Notes: generated by a model not told the origin, from the sequence alone. Shown: positions 54,907-63,816, counted from the first letter of the stretch. The stretch: 64,000 bases of DNA from Bog-756 sp963839925 (GCA_963839925.1 CAWIWV010000002.1:620001-684000), one strand, 5' to 3'. Program-made: numbers and translations.

Positions 54907-56282
54907 AAGCCCCCGGCGACTGTTGTCGGCTCATTGGTGGTCGACGCCTTGGATGTCGGAGCCTTGGTGGTCCTGGTCGTGGTCCGTCGACCACTCGTCG
55001 TCGGCGTGGTCAGAGTCGACGGAGACGCCTGGGAGTGCTTGTAGGCCTTGAGGTTCCTCACGTACGCGCGGGCGTTGGCAGGTGACGTCTCCTCGACACC
55101 CGAGCGGAGAGTCGCGAGGTAGCTCGAGGGAACGTCAGCGGTGGTGACCCCGGTCCGATCGATCACCTTCGGGTGGTACCAGAGCACGCCACCGATCCGT
55201 CCCTGATAGATCACCAGTTCGTTGCCGTCGGTTCGCACGAAGTACGAGTTGGTGTCGTACCAGCGAATCGCAGCGAAGGCGCCCGCCACCAACGCGACGA
55301 GCAGGATCACGAAGATCAACGTTCTGACCGTGATGAGCCGACGCCCGCGGGCCATCCGCCGCTCGCGCCGTCTGGCCCGACGGCGCTCCCTCCGGTTCGG
55401 TCCTTCATCTTCGGGCACCGACCCCGGGTAAGGGACATCGCCCGCGGTCCCTCCACCGTCTGTGGTCCCGACATGATCGCTCGACGGTTCGAGGAGCGAG
55501 ACGAAGTCAGAGCCGACGGCCGCAACGGTCGCCGCAGACCGGCCGTTGCCCGAGTCGGGTTCGCCCACCACGACGTCGACCACGACGGCAGTGATGTTGT
55601 CGCTGCCACCGTGGGTTCGAGCGGCCTGCACGAGCAGTGTGGCGGCTTCTTGCGGGTCACCGATCGAGGACAGAACCTCGCTGATCTGTGCGGTATCGAG
55701 CTCGTTGGTCAGGCCGTCGCTGCAGAGCAGGAACCGGTCGCCCCGCACCGGCCGGATTCGCCAAAGATCGATGTTGACGTCCGCCGACACTCCGAGCGCC
55801 CGGGTCAGGATGTGGCGGTGGGGATGCATCTTGGCTTCGGCCGAGGTGAGCTCGCCGGAGCGCACCATCTCCTCGGCCAGGCTGTGGTCCACGGTGAGCT
55901 GGGTGATCTCGCCGTCGTGGAACCGGTAGGAGCGGGAGTCTCCGACGTTCACCAGCGCCAGGACGTCTCCCCCCTCCTCGTTGACCAGGCCCACGGCGGT
56001 GACTGTGGTTCCCATGCCCCGCAGCTCGGGGTTCTCCAGGCTGTGCTGCCAGACCACGGTGTTCGCCTCGACGACTGCTTCGGCGAGACCGGCACCGGTC
56101 GGGTGACGACCGAAGGCGGAGGCGACCGTGTCGATGGCCATGCGTGCAGCCACCTCTCCACCGGCATGACCTCCCATGCCGTCGGCGACCGCAAAGAGAT
56201 TCGGCGATTCCATCGCCAAGTCCTGGTTGACCGATCGGACCAGCCCGGTGTCGGTGGCCGATCCAGAGCGAAGGAGGGTCAC
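54903..56282 (-). CDS. pstP: PP2C-type protein phosphatase PstP
   Basis: This 459-residue protein has an N-terminal PP2C domain with SVNQDLAMESP, VADGMGGHAGGEVAA (metal Asp), NVGDSRSYRF, LCSDGLTNEL and GGSDNITAVVV. A basic cytoplasmic linker (RRERRRARRRERR), one TM helix (about 352-372) and an extracellular Ser/Thr-rich tail follow. It is the cognate phosphatase that dephosphorylates PknB and its substrates. Start and stop overlap the neighbouring genes by 4 bases, so fhaB, pstP and pbpA are coupled. Confidence 0.92.
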   Translation of the reverse strand: MTLLRSGSATDTGLVRSVNQDLAMESPNLFAVADGMGGHAGGEVAARMAIDTVASAFGRHPTGAGLAEAVVEANTVVWQHSLENPELRGMGTTVTAVGLVNEEGGDVLALVNVGDSRSYRFHDGEITQLTVDHSLAEEMVRSGELTSAEAKMHPHRHILTRALGVSADVNIDLWRIRPVRGDRFLLCSDGLTNELDTAQISEVLSSIGDPQEAATLLVQAARTHGGSDNITAVVVDVVVGEPDSGNGRSAATVAAVGSDFVSLLEPSSDHVGTTDGGGTAGDVPYPGSVPEDEGPNRRERRRARRRERRMARGRRLITVRTLIFVILLVALVAGAFAAIRWYDTNSYFVRTDGNELVIYQGRIGGVLWYHPKVIDRTGVTTADVPSSYLATLRSGVEETSPANARAYVRNLKAYKHSQASPSTLTTPTTSGRRTTTRTTKAPTSKASTTNEPTTVAGGF

Positions 56283-56776
56283 TTCCCGACCTCGAAGACG
56301 GTGCCGCCGATCTGGAGGAGGTCACCTCGCTCGAGCCGGGTGCGTTCCCCGATCCGCACCGTGTTGACCCAGGTGCCGTTCGTCGAGCCGAGGTCCTCGG
56401 CCCACAGTTCGCCGTCCAGGCGGAACAGGCGCGCGTGCAGATTGGAGGAGTAGGCGTCGTAGTCGACCGGCACGCCACATCCTGCAGCCCGCCCGACTGT
56501 GATCTCGTCGCCAATCTCGTAGGACTTGCCGGCCTCTTCCTCGGGACGGATCACGTGGAGGCGGAGCCGCTTCCCCCTCGGAACCTTGTCATCACCGATC
56601 GGATCGACGTCCGATCCACGGACCTTGCGGCGCTTGAGCGGGCGGACCTCGACCCACACCGCCCTGACCACCCACATGAAGAAGAGCCAGAGCAGGACGA
56701 TGACCCCGTACTCCAAGGCACGGAGAACCGGTGTGTTGTCAGCAGGCCCAGGCAGCGAAACCAGGATCAGGTGCAT
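56279..56776 (-). CDS. fhaB: FHA-domain membrane protein FhaB
   Basis: The 165-residue protein has a TM helix near the N-terminus (about 26-48, GVIVLLWLFFMWVVRAVWVE) and a C-terminal FHA domain (about 85-160, with VTIGRAAG-like DEITVGRAAGCG, SSNLHARLF, and GSTNGTWVN). FHA binds phosphothreonine of PknB-family kinases. Mycobacterial FhaB (FipA) links them to division. Length and position directly upstream of pstP match the family. Confidence 0.9.
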   Translation of the reverse strand: MHLILVSLPGPADNTPVLRALEYGVIVLLWLFFMWVVRAVWVEVRPLKRRKVRGSDVDPIGDDKVPRGKRLRLHVIRPEEEAGKSYEIGDEITVGRAAGCGVPVDYDAYSSNLHARLFRLDGELWAEDLGSTNGTWVNTVRIGERTRLERGDLLQIGGTVFEVGK

Positions 56777-56797
56777 TGGCCGCTCAGACGCCGTCCT

Positions 56798-57454
56798 TCA
56801 CGAATTCTCGAACCTCAAAACGGTCGTGCCGATCACGATCTCGTCCCCGTCTGCCAGCTTCCGCTCCCGTACGTTGATCCCGTTGACCCTGGTCCCGTTG
56901 GTCGAGTTCAGATCGACCAGGACGACGTCGTTGCCCGCCCTCCGGATCTCGGCATGGCGGCGACTGGCATTCGGATCGGTGACCGTCACCGCACTCTCCG
57001 GCAGGCGGCCGATGGTGATCGGATCGGGACCGAGGACGATCCGTTCGCCGTCTGCCAGCACGATCGAGGCGGCAGGAAGACCGGAGGGTCCCTCGTGTAC
57101 CCGAGAGACGATGTCGAATCTGCCTCGTCGCTGGCGGGGATCCTGGACCACCGACACGGTGACAGGGCCGACGAAGACGTAGTCCTCGGTGCGGGCATGC
57201 TCCCTGGCAGCCTCTTCCAGCTCCCTCACCAGGGCATCGAGGAAGCTTTCGAACCTGTCGAAGTCGTTCGCCGACAAATGCACCACGAAGGCGTTGGGCG
57301 CGATCAGGCCGTGGACCCCCAACCGACGTTGGAGATCCATCTCCCGGGTCAGCCTGCGTCCGATCTCCACGGGATGGAGCTCGCCGCGGAACGCTTTGGA
57401 GAGCGTGCCGTCCACCATGCGCTCGAGGCGCCCTTCGAACCTCTGGAGTCCCAT
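56798..57454 (-). CDS. fhaA: DUF3662/FHA protein (FhaA), short form
   Basis: The 218-residue protein has an N-terminal DUF3662 domain (about 1-115: RFEGRLERMVDGTLSKAF, then ELHPVEIGRRLTREMD) joined almost directly to an FHA domain (about 135-215: ITIGRLPESAV, ASRRHAEIR, NSTNGTRVNG). The long disordered linker of mycobacterial FhaA is missing, so it is much shorter than that 500-residue-class homologue. It would bind phosphorylated partners such as the MviN flippase regulator site. It is the first gene of the leftward cluster. Confidence 0.9.
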   Translation of the reverse strand: MGLQRFEGRLERMVDGTLSKAFRGELHPVEIGRRLTREMDLQRRLGVHGLIAPNAFVVHLSANDFDRFESFLDALVRELEEAAREHARTEDYVFVGPVTVSVVQDPRQRRGRFDIVSRVHEGPSGLPAASIVLADGERIVLGPDPITIGRLPESAVTVTDPNASRRHAEIRRAGNDVVLVDLNSTNGTRVNGINVRERKLADGDEIVIGTTVLRFENS

Positions 57455-57478
57455 TGTGGGGTCAGCCTACCGGTGCCA

Positions 57479-57495
57479 ACCCCCTGGTAGGGGGT
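57479..57495. promoter_or_regulatory. short perfect hairpin upstream of fhaA
   Basis: ACCCCCT (57479-57485) and AGGGGGT (57489-57495) form a perfect 7-bp stem with a GGT loop. It lies 25 bases before the fhaA start on the minus strand and before the tRNA on the plus strand. No T-run follows on either strand, so a leader structure or protein site is more likely than a terminator. Confidence 0.35.
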
Positions 57496-57627
57496 AGGTG
57501 AGGGCTTGGAGCCCTCCATCAGCATGCTGGAGTCACCGGCTGGCGATCCCCGTGGTGACGAGGCCTCTTTCTCCTGTTTGTGGGGAACTGGGCGTCAGGA
57601 TCATCGGGTAGCCTCTGTCGGTCACTC

Positions 57628-57711
<84 letters not shown>

Positions 57712-57723
57712 CCCTGGGGTCCT

Positions 57724-57772
57724 GACAAAACTAGGCGCCTTCACGTCGACAAAACTCAGCTGGAGAGGCGCC
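57724..57772. repeat. direct repeat next to tRNA-Leu
   Basis: GACAAAACT occurs at 57724-57732 and again at 57748-57756. Each copy is followed by AGGCGCC (57733-57739 and 57766-57772). The pair lies 13 bases past the tRNA 3' end and may be an old element end or a duplicated core sequence. No matching copy was found further right. Confidence 0.4.
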
Positions 57773-57938
57773 GGATGTGCTGCATCAGGGAAGTTTGCCG
57801 GTCACAGGCGATGATCACCGGCGAATTCGTAGGATGCCGACGGGACCGTCGAGATCGCTGTCGGTCGCCAAAGGGGGATCACCGGACGCGCTCCATCACC
57901 GCCGGTCGGTCAAGTCGGGGTCGCGGAGCCTCAGGCGG

Positions 57939-59645
57939 TCAGCGGCGGGTCTGGGTCGTCGGTGGCGTCTTCGGTCGCCGGTGGCGATGACTGGGGACTT
58001 CGGCGCCCAGGTAGAGAGGGACCGGGTGCGCCGACGGGACGGGAGCTTGCGGATCTTCTTGCCCTCGGCTGCCCGGCTGGGTCAGGAAATCGCCGATCTT
58101 GCGCATGTTGGCGGCGAACAACTGGAAGGCCACGAGGATGCTCTGGGCCGCAACACCCCGGATCCTCCGTCGCTCCGGATCATCGACGGCCTCTCGGGAT
58201 CCGTCTTTGAAGAAGCCGTTCATGCCCTCATTCGAGTTGCGCAGGGTGCGGTACGTGGCCCGCCACTCCGGCGACTCGTGGGGTAGCTCCTGACGGCATT
58301 TGGCCCCCACATCTGGTGGCACGGTGATCGACTGCTGCGTGCAGACCTTCGGTTGGTGGAGGGCCAGCGCGTCGGTGACCGGGATACGGGTTCTGACCTT
58401 GCCGTTCCCTCCCTCGGACTCGGGTTTGAGCGGCGCAACGAACCGCGGTGCCGGCCCTGCCGCCGGGCAGCACATCCGGGCGTGCCCATCCGAGTCGGGG
58501 CGTCCGTTGGGGCGCATTTGATAGTGACGTCGCGCTTCGATCCGGGCGCATGCATCGCCTCGTCGATCGCGCCTTTCGGAAGTCCGCGGTTGCGGTGATC
58601 AACGGCTCGGGTATCCCGGGGCAGTACCAGGTGCCGTCGACGAGGATCATCCCGTCGTGGCTCCCCTGGCGACCGAGCTGGTTGCTCTTGTAGTCGAGGA
58701 CCAGCCTGTAGCCGAGGGCGCGGGCGGGAAGCTGGAAGTCCTCTGGTTTGGACTTGGTGTAGGCCCGGTCGCCGGCCAGGTAGCCCGCCGGGTGACCGCG
58801 GGCTTGGATGCTGGCCAGTGCGACGACTGCGTTCTGGCCCGGCTGGGTGCCCGGTTTGTGGAGCGGTGCCATGCCGAGGACCAGTGTCGGCATGGCCGGC
58901 GGGTTCGTCGGGATCGTCGCTGCCGGTCACCACCAGGCGTCGCTTCATAGCCCCAGACCGAGACCTTCGGTTCCGGTCGCCGTCCGTGCCCTCTCGTTTG
59001 TCCCGGTGATACCAGTCGGCATCGGGGTCGCTCGAGTGGCGGATCGTCTTCGGGTGTCGACGCCCTTCTTCGTCCGCTTCTCCCGCCGGGCCGGGCGGGC
59101 GAAGGCGGGATCGACGGTGGCGTCGACAGCCACCGATCCTTTCCAGCGCCGTCGGACCTCCCGCGGCAGACGTCCGGATGCTCATCTCCAGGATCTGCGT
59201 TCATGAACCAGGTCAGGCGTTCGCTCGCGCTCGGCCCACTCCTCGTCGGTGCGTGCTCGAGCGACGGAGCTCGACCAGCGGCGTCGAAGGTCGACTGGAT
59301 CGAGCCGGCGGTTCTTCGGGGTCGGAGAGGGGTCCATCAGCTCCAGCAGGCCGTGGAAGCGGGTCCGAACGTTGCGGTAGCAGTTGTCCAACCCATGCCG
59401 TCGTTCGGGCTCGGGTGGCTTCGGGACCCCGAGGGCGTGGCGCATGGTCGGGGAGATCTGGCGGAACAGCATGTCGGTGAACCTGGTGGCCAGCATGGGC
59501 TGGTCGGTCGATCGCACAGAGCACCATGGCGACCAGAAGGGCCCGGTTGGGGAACGGTCTGCGGTCGTCCGCCGGGCCCGGAACGCTCCGTCGCCTCCCA
59601 GGCCTCGACGGTCGCAGCAGTTGGACCGGTCGATGAGGGCGATCG
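57939..59645 (-). pseudogene. transposase-like gene, broken by several frameshifts
   Basis: Pieces of one protein appear in order in different frames. They are: ATRFTDMLFRQISPTMRHAL and DNCYRNVRTRFHGLLELMDP (about 59510-59300); VAVDATVDPAFARPARREKR; SSDPDADWYHRDKREG; HKPGTQPGQNAVVALASIQ with YLAGDRAYTKSKPEDFQLPA (58890-58650); and TLRNSNEGMNGFFKDG with AAQSILVAFQLFAANMRK (58250-58100). Asp in AGDRAYT and Glu in SNEGMNG fit a DDE-type transposase. The order and spacing match a family of about 500 residues known to me from actinobacteria. No terminal inverted repeats were found. Confidence 0.7.
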
Positions 59646-59758
59646 ATTGACCAGACCAGGTCGTCCTCGAGCTTGCCAACCGGGGCGCGCGAACCGTGGC
59701 CCCGGGATGGGAACCGAGATCGACGTCCTTTGATGCGCCTGCCTCGCCGCCGGCCATG

Positions 59759-60799
59759 TCAGCCGTTCCCCGGCCAGCTGCCGCGTGCTCGGCCTGCCGA
59801 GGGGCGTCGCGAACGCCAGGTACTTGACAAGCTGGCCGACGCGCCACGCCCGCGGCCTGCTCCAGTGCGCCAGGTGGGTGCCGGCACCGAGGTGGCCGAC
59901 GATCCAGGTGACCCGGAGCCGTTGGACCTTGAACTTGGGCGGCCCGTCGACCGAGCAGCGCCGGATGAAGCCCAAGATGTCGTTGCGGCAGATCCGGGTC
60001 CGGTCGGGCCGGAAGTAAGGGCCGCTCCCCCGACTCCGGGCAATTTCGAGGACCTGTCGGCCCACGGTGGCGGACGGGCACCACCGGTCGAGCCGGCCAC
60101 CCGGACCGAGCACATCGACCAGGACGACGCCGTCCTCGTCGTAGACGTCGGTGCCCGACGGCTCGGGCGATCTCCTCGCTCCGCATGCCGGTCCCGAGAC
60201 CGAGGGCCAACAGGGCCCAACTGTCGCCGGCGCATCGAGGCCGTCGGCAGGCCCCGGACCACGAGACCAGCTCGGTGACCTCGGCCGGTGAAAAGGGGGC
60301 AACAGGTCGGAGACGCCGGAGGGAGACCGACCTGGGCGGGAAGAGCTTGTGGCCCACCACCGCGGCGCCGATCTGCCAGAGTTGGCTGCGGTAGTTGAGC
60401 CGGGTCCCGCGGCTCAGGTGGGTGCAGCCCTCGGTGATGAAGCGGTCGATGAGCTCGGGGGTGAACAGGGAGTCGGCGTCGACGGGGTGTCCGATGCGAT
60501 CGGCCCAGAGGGCCAGCTGGCCGACGATGCTGAGGGACTTTCTCGGCCAGACTGGGCGTCGGTGTGGCCCGCTCTCGGTGACGGCCTCTTTCACCACCGG
60601 CTCGACGCGGCGCCAGGCGTCGGGCGGCACGTCCTTGGGCGAGAAGCGGTCGATGGTCCCGCTCACCGACTCGCCCGGCCCGGACCGGCTCGCCGAACGA
60701 CCAGTGCTCGGCCACCCGGTCCGAGAGGAACGAGCGGGCGACCGCGGCAGGTCCCCCGTCGTCCGTCCTCTCCGTATCGGTATGTCCGGTGGGCTGCAC
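59759..60799 (-). pseudogene. tyrosine-recombinase-like gene, frameshifted
   Basis: Starting at GTG 60799, VAEHWSFGEPVRAG is read in one frame. IDRFITEGCTHLSRGTRLNY and LALGLGTGMRSEEIAR follow in a second, and GTDVYDEDGVVLVDVLGPGG and VTWIVGHLGAGTHLAHW in a third. The core-binding-like N-terminal part, the Arg in TGMRSEE and the later LRVTWIVGHL block resemble phage-integrase-type proteins. At least three frame changes separate the parts. One lies near 60150-60160, in GTCGGGCACC. A functional protein cannot be made as read. Confidence 0.6.
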
Positions 60800-61181
60800 T
60801 CGAACCTCTGATCTGCTGGCGCCGGTGCCGGGAAATAACCCGAAATACGGCGTGGCGATAACGCCAGATCCGAGTCGAACAGACAAACCTCCGGAGGTTC
60901 GCGGATAGTTTTGGGACGCAACCGGGGATAGGCCTATCCCAACCCCGGTTGGCCCTCTGAAGGGACAAACTCCCAGCTCAACGGCGTAAGCCAGTTTGAG
61001 AACAGCAGTTTCAGACCTTGAGCAAAAGTAGGCTAAAAGGCCTACTGACCTGCGACTTATTCCACTGTCGAGACATTTCTCAGTATTTTCTGTGCATTTC
61101 TGTGCAATATGACCAATTCCCACTCCTATCGCGCAGCCAGCACGCTTGAGTCGACCGAATCGGTAGCGCCTCACCGCCTCC
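60800..61181. other. non-coding, repeat-rich segment
   Basis: No gene is recognised here. It holds a 16-bp perfect palindrome, GGGATAGGCCTATCCC (60925-60940), flanked by AACCGGGG (60920-60927) and CCCCGGTT (60943-60950). It also has AGTAGGC/GCCTACT (61027-61033 and 61040-61046, loop TAAAAG) and a tandem direct repeat of TTTCTGTGCA (61087-61106). Composition drops to A+T-rich from about 61020. This may be an attachment region or the control region of the recombinase. Confidence 0.6.
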
Positions 61182-61919
61182 TCAGGCCACCGCATGGAAC
61201 GAGACCCGCTGCGCGCACCACGGACAGCCTTCCCAGGCAATGGGAGGTTCAGGCTCATCGAGGACGGCGACTACTTCTCCGAGGAACGCTACGAACCCCC
61301 GGTCGTCTTGGGGCACCTCGACCCAGTGCACATCTCCAGAGAGAGTGGCCGTACTGTTCTCTGCCTCAAAGGTGTCAGGAACGAAGCAGAGCAGCCCGAG
61401 CGAACTGACCGTCTCGGGTCGGCCGGCCGACGGGTGCTCGAGTGCCGTTGCATAGGCGTGGAGCTGGCGGCCGTAGGTTGCGAGATGGACGGACCTCGGC
61501 TCAGTGGTCTTGCAGTCCACGACGGCTTTCGTCCCGTCGTCGCAGTCGATCAACAGGTCCATCCGACCCCGGATGACACAGGTGCCTCGCCTCGGCCAAC
61601 GGACGCAGAAGAGCCGATTTCACCCATCGGCCCCCTCCACCGATGACGCCCGGCGGCATGCCTTCGGCCAGGCTCTCGGCCCGCTCCTCCGAGGTAGTAC
61701 TCCTTCATGGCACGGTCGATACGACCGAACACACTCGGGAACGGTGATCGGGGCCGAGGTTGTCGCCGAGCGACCTTCAGGTAGAAGCAGCGGGGGCAGT
61801 CGTCCCAGAGAAAGGCGAAGTCGCTCGGGCTGAGTGCCCATGGGTCGGTCGTCGCTGCAGGTCGTCCCCTGCGTCTCGGTCTGGGCCCCGCGGGCGCGTA
61901 TGTTACTAGTGTTGCCCAC
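61182..61919 (-). pseudogene. PD-(D/E)XK (Cas4/RecB-like) nuclease gene with three +1 frameshifts
   Basis: GTG 61919 follows AGGAGG by 7 bases. After a first +1 shift near 61841 the frame reads ALSPSDFAFLWDDCPRCFYL and PSVFGRIDRAMKEYYLGGAG. After a second comes ESLAEGMPPGVIGGGGRWVK. After a third comes IRGRMDLLIDCDDGTKAVVD, then CKTTEPRSV (Asp-xx-CKT of the nuclease site), YGRQLHAYATALEH and the C-terminal CPWC. Cysteines at both ends suggest an iron-sulfur cluster, as in Cas4 and AddB. No cas genes are near. Each break is one extra base. Confidence 0.72.
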
Positions 61920-61950
61920 GTCAGTACCTCCTAAATCAGGTGCTGGCCAC

Positions 61951-61981
61951 GGCCCCGGGGTGCTCCAACACCGCCGGGGCC
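61951..61981 (-). promoter_or_regulatory. strong GC-rich hairpin in the nuclease leader
   Basis: GGCCCCGG (61951-61958) pairs with CCGGGGCC (61974-61981), and inside it GGTG pairs with CACC around loop CTCCAA, with one bulged G. The 12-bp stem lies between the predicted promoter (62004-62033) and the ribosome site (61927-61932) of the leftward gene. It could act as an attenuator. On the plus strand it is followed by a short T-rich stretch, so a rightward terminator is a second possibility. Confidence 0.5.
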
Positions 61982-61996
61982 TTCTCAATATTGCTT

Positions 61997-62033
61997 TGTG
62001 ACAACAGTATCCCAACGTGTTGTCACATGTCAA
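61997..62033 (-). promoter_or_regulatory. promoter overlapped by a 31-base dyad operator
   Basis: On the minus strand TTGACA (62033-62028) and TACTGT (62009-62004), spaced 18 bases, form a good sigma70-type promoter for the nuclease gene. A perfect inverted repeat, TGTGACAAC (61997-62005) and GTTGTCACA (62019-62027), covers the spacer and -10. The divergent HTH gene at 62050 is the natural candidate for the protein that binds it. Confidence 0.6.
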
Positions 62034-62049
62034 TCCTACGATTGATCTC

Positions 62050-62412
62050 GTGCCCTCGTCATGGACGGACTTGGTCGGAATCTACGAAATAACCGTCATG
62101 CTCGGCGTGAGTAGGCAGCGGGTAGACAAGATCAGTCGAACCGATCCCGGCTTTCCCACCCCAATTGCAGAACTTCACTCGGGGCGGATCTGGCTTCGCT
62201 CAGACGTTGAACGCTGGGCACGCGAGTCTCGGCCGGCTCTGACGAGGCTCAACGCCCTCAAGCGCCAGCGACACCCCAAAACTGAGACCCCCGGGGAGCG
62301 CGGTCAGAAGCGGATCGGCTGGGATATCCCATCGCCCCAGAACGGCACCTCGGGGGCACGTGACTGTGGACCGATGCCGTGCAAACATGGGCTGAGAAGG
62401 AGGTGGCGGTGA
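62050..62412 (+). CDS. AlpA/excisionase-like helix-turn-helix protein
   Basis: This 120-residue protein starts at GTG 62050 (a frame from 62017 would overlap the operator). Residues 6-56 hold the MerR/excisionase-type fold: LVGIYEITVMLGVSRQRVDK (HTH), then FPTPIAELHSGRIWLRSDVE and RWARES, typical of AlpA and phage Xis-like DNA binders. The last 50 residues are basic and poorly ordered. No clear ribosome site precedes it, so a leaderless start is possible. It overlaps the next gene by 4 bases (GTGA). It may repress the divergent nuclease gene. Confidence 0.75.
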   Translation: MPSSWTDLVGIYEITVMLGVSRQRVDKISRTDPGFPTPIAELHSGRIWLRSDVERWARESRPALTRLNALKRQRHPKTETPGERGQKRIGWDIPSPQNGTSGARDCGPMPCKHGLRRRWR

Positions 62413-62837
62413 AGCGTCTGAGCGTAGGCACAGCGGCGTTCCTCTCACTCGCCCTCCTTCTGAGTGCTGCCAATAGCATTCTCGTCTTCTTTGTACATAT
62501 TCCGGTGAATGTGAGACTCCGTCCACGGACGTACTTCCAGGCATACGGGGCGGTGGAGTTGTTGCTGGCGGGTTTAGGGCTGCTCCTCGCTGCCCTTGTC
62601 ACGTTCCTCCTTTACCGACGAGGCAAGAATGCCGAGCCCAACGCCGGGCGGACTGCCTGGGCCATATCCGTTGCGGCTCTAGTCGTCGGAATCTTCGGAC
62701 TCTTGGCGATGCCCCATTACATGTTCTTTGTGGGGATCTTCCTCGTTGGGGCTTGTCTCAGCTTCTCTGCTCGACAGGCCAGAGTGCCGAGGACTGATCT
62801 TCCGCCAGCATCGAGAGCAGCGACCACTTCTCGCTGA
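62409..62837 (+). CDS. hypothetical membrane protein
   Basis: This 142-residue protein starts at GTG 62409 with AAGGAGGTGG upstream and a GTGA overlap with the HTH gene. Four hydrophobic segments are apparent (about 7-28, 42-66, 82-102, 105-121). A polar basic loop lies after the second and a polar tail after 122. No family is recognised. G+C here is clearly lower than in the core (27/60 in the line at 62461), which suggests foreign origin. The 168 bases after it show nothing recognisable. Confidence 0.65.
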   Translation: MKRLSVGTAAFLSLALLLSAANSILVFFVHIPVNVRLRPRTYFQAYGAVELLLAGLGLLLAALVTFLLYRRGKNAEPNAGRTAWAISVAALVVGIFGLLAMPHYMFFVGIFLVGACLSFSARQARVPRTDLPPASRAATTSR

Positions 62838-63005
62838 GGCACCGATTCAGAGGTGGCCCTCAACGCCGGCCTGGAGGCGTTATCCGACCCCCGGCGCTTG
62901 CTAATCGCTCACTGACTCGCAACGGCACTTCATGGACTGTGGATTAGTCTCGAACTCCGGTCGCTGCGGAAGACCCACTGGGACCGTCATGCAAAGCTGG
63001 GCGAC

Positions 63006-63711
63006 ATGAGGCGGATGGCGATATTTGGTCTCGCTGGATTGGTTGCGATTGCCGGACTCGTCGCCCTGTCCATTGGACTTACCCAATCAGGAGCACCAGA
63101 GTCTCCGGGTGCCGTACTGCACTCTGCGGCAAAGGCGACGCTCGATGCAAGCAGCTTCACATTGAGCTCTGGGGGTGGTCCCACCACGATCTATCAGGCC
63201 CCGGATCGGACCCGGGTGAATCGCGTACTTCGGCAACCCTGTGATTGTCATCGGAAATAGGGTCTGGTATCCGGAGTCGTTCATCGGTTCAACCGTCCAG
63301 AAGTGGAATCAAGTCCCCCTCAACTCTGTGACAGACGCCCTCTACGGACCCGCAGGCCCCAAGACGATACTCACGCGAATGCTCTCGCTGACTGACGTTC
63401 GCAGCATCGGTGGCAAGTTCTACGCGGTGAAGTCCTACTCGACTGCCGCCTACTTCCGTCGACCTGCCTCAGGTCGGACCCGAGTGAGATACACGATCCA
63501 GATCGCCAATGGCTTCGTTCAAAGCGAAGAAGTAGAGATCCTGGCTCCCCTTCCTTCCTTTCTGCGGCCAACTCCTCGAGTTCGGTCTGGTGAGCCTTTA
63601 GCCACCTTTTCCAACGTCAATACTTCGCCAGCAGTAGTGGCACCTGCGGGGGACACCGTCACGACTGAGTTACCGTGCGACTCACCCGCGCCCTTGGATC
63701 AGTGCAACTGA
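63006..63711 (+). pseudogene. predicted exported protein gene with a +1 frameshift
   Basis: ATG 63006 opens MRRMAIFGLAGLVAIAGLVA, a signal or anchor segment, followed by SPGAVLHSAAKATLDASSFT. At about 63215-63222 (GTGAATCGC) the frame breaks. One base further on it continues IAYFGNPVIVIGNRVWYPES and runs to 63711. Joined, this gives about 230 residues of an exported protein resembling small actinobacterial lipid-binding or LppX-like proteins in layout only. A single extra A in GTGAATC would explain the break. Confidence 0.62.
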
Positions 63712-63816
63712 CGGGCGGTGCCCCACAATGCCGGGCCGGTGGCACTGTCCACATGAGCTGGGTTGTTCCCACAGCGCGAGGATGCCTGACTAGCTGTCAG
63801 CCTCGGGAGGCCACTC

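Noticed and set aside
61182..61919. Cas4 of a CRISPR-Cas system
   Set aside because: The motifs fit the wider Cas4/AddB nuclease superfamily, but no cas1, cas2 or repeat array is in the window.
63309..63322. Possible attR copy of the tRNA-Leu T-arm (TCAAGTCCCCCTC)
   Set aside because: The match is only about 13 bases with one deletion, and lies inside apparent coding sequence without the rest of the tRNA 3' end.
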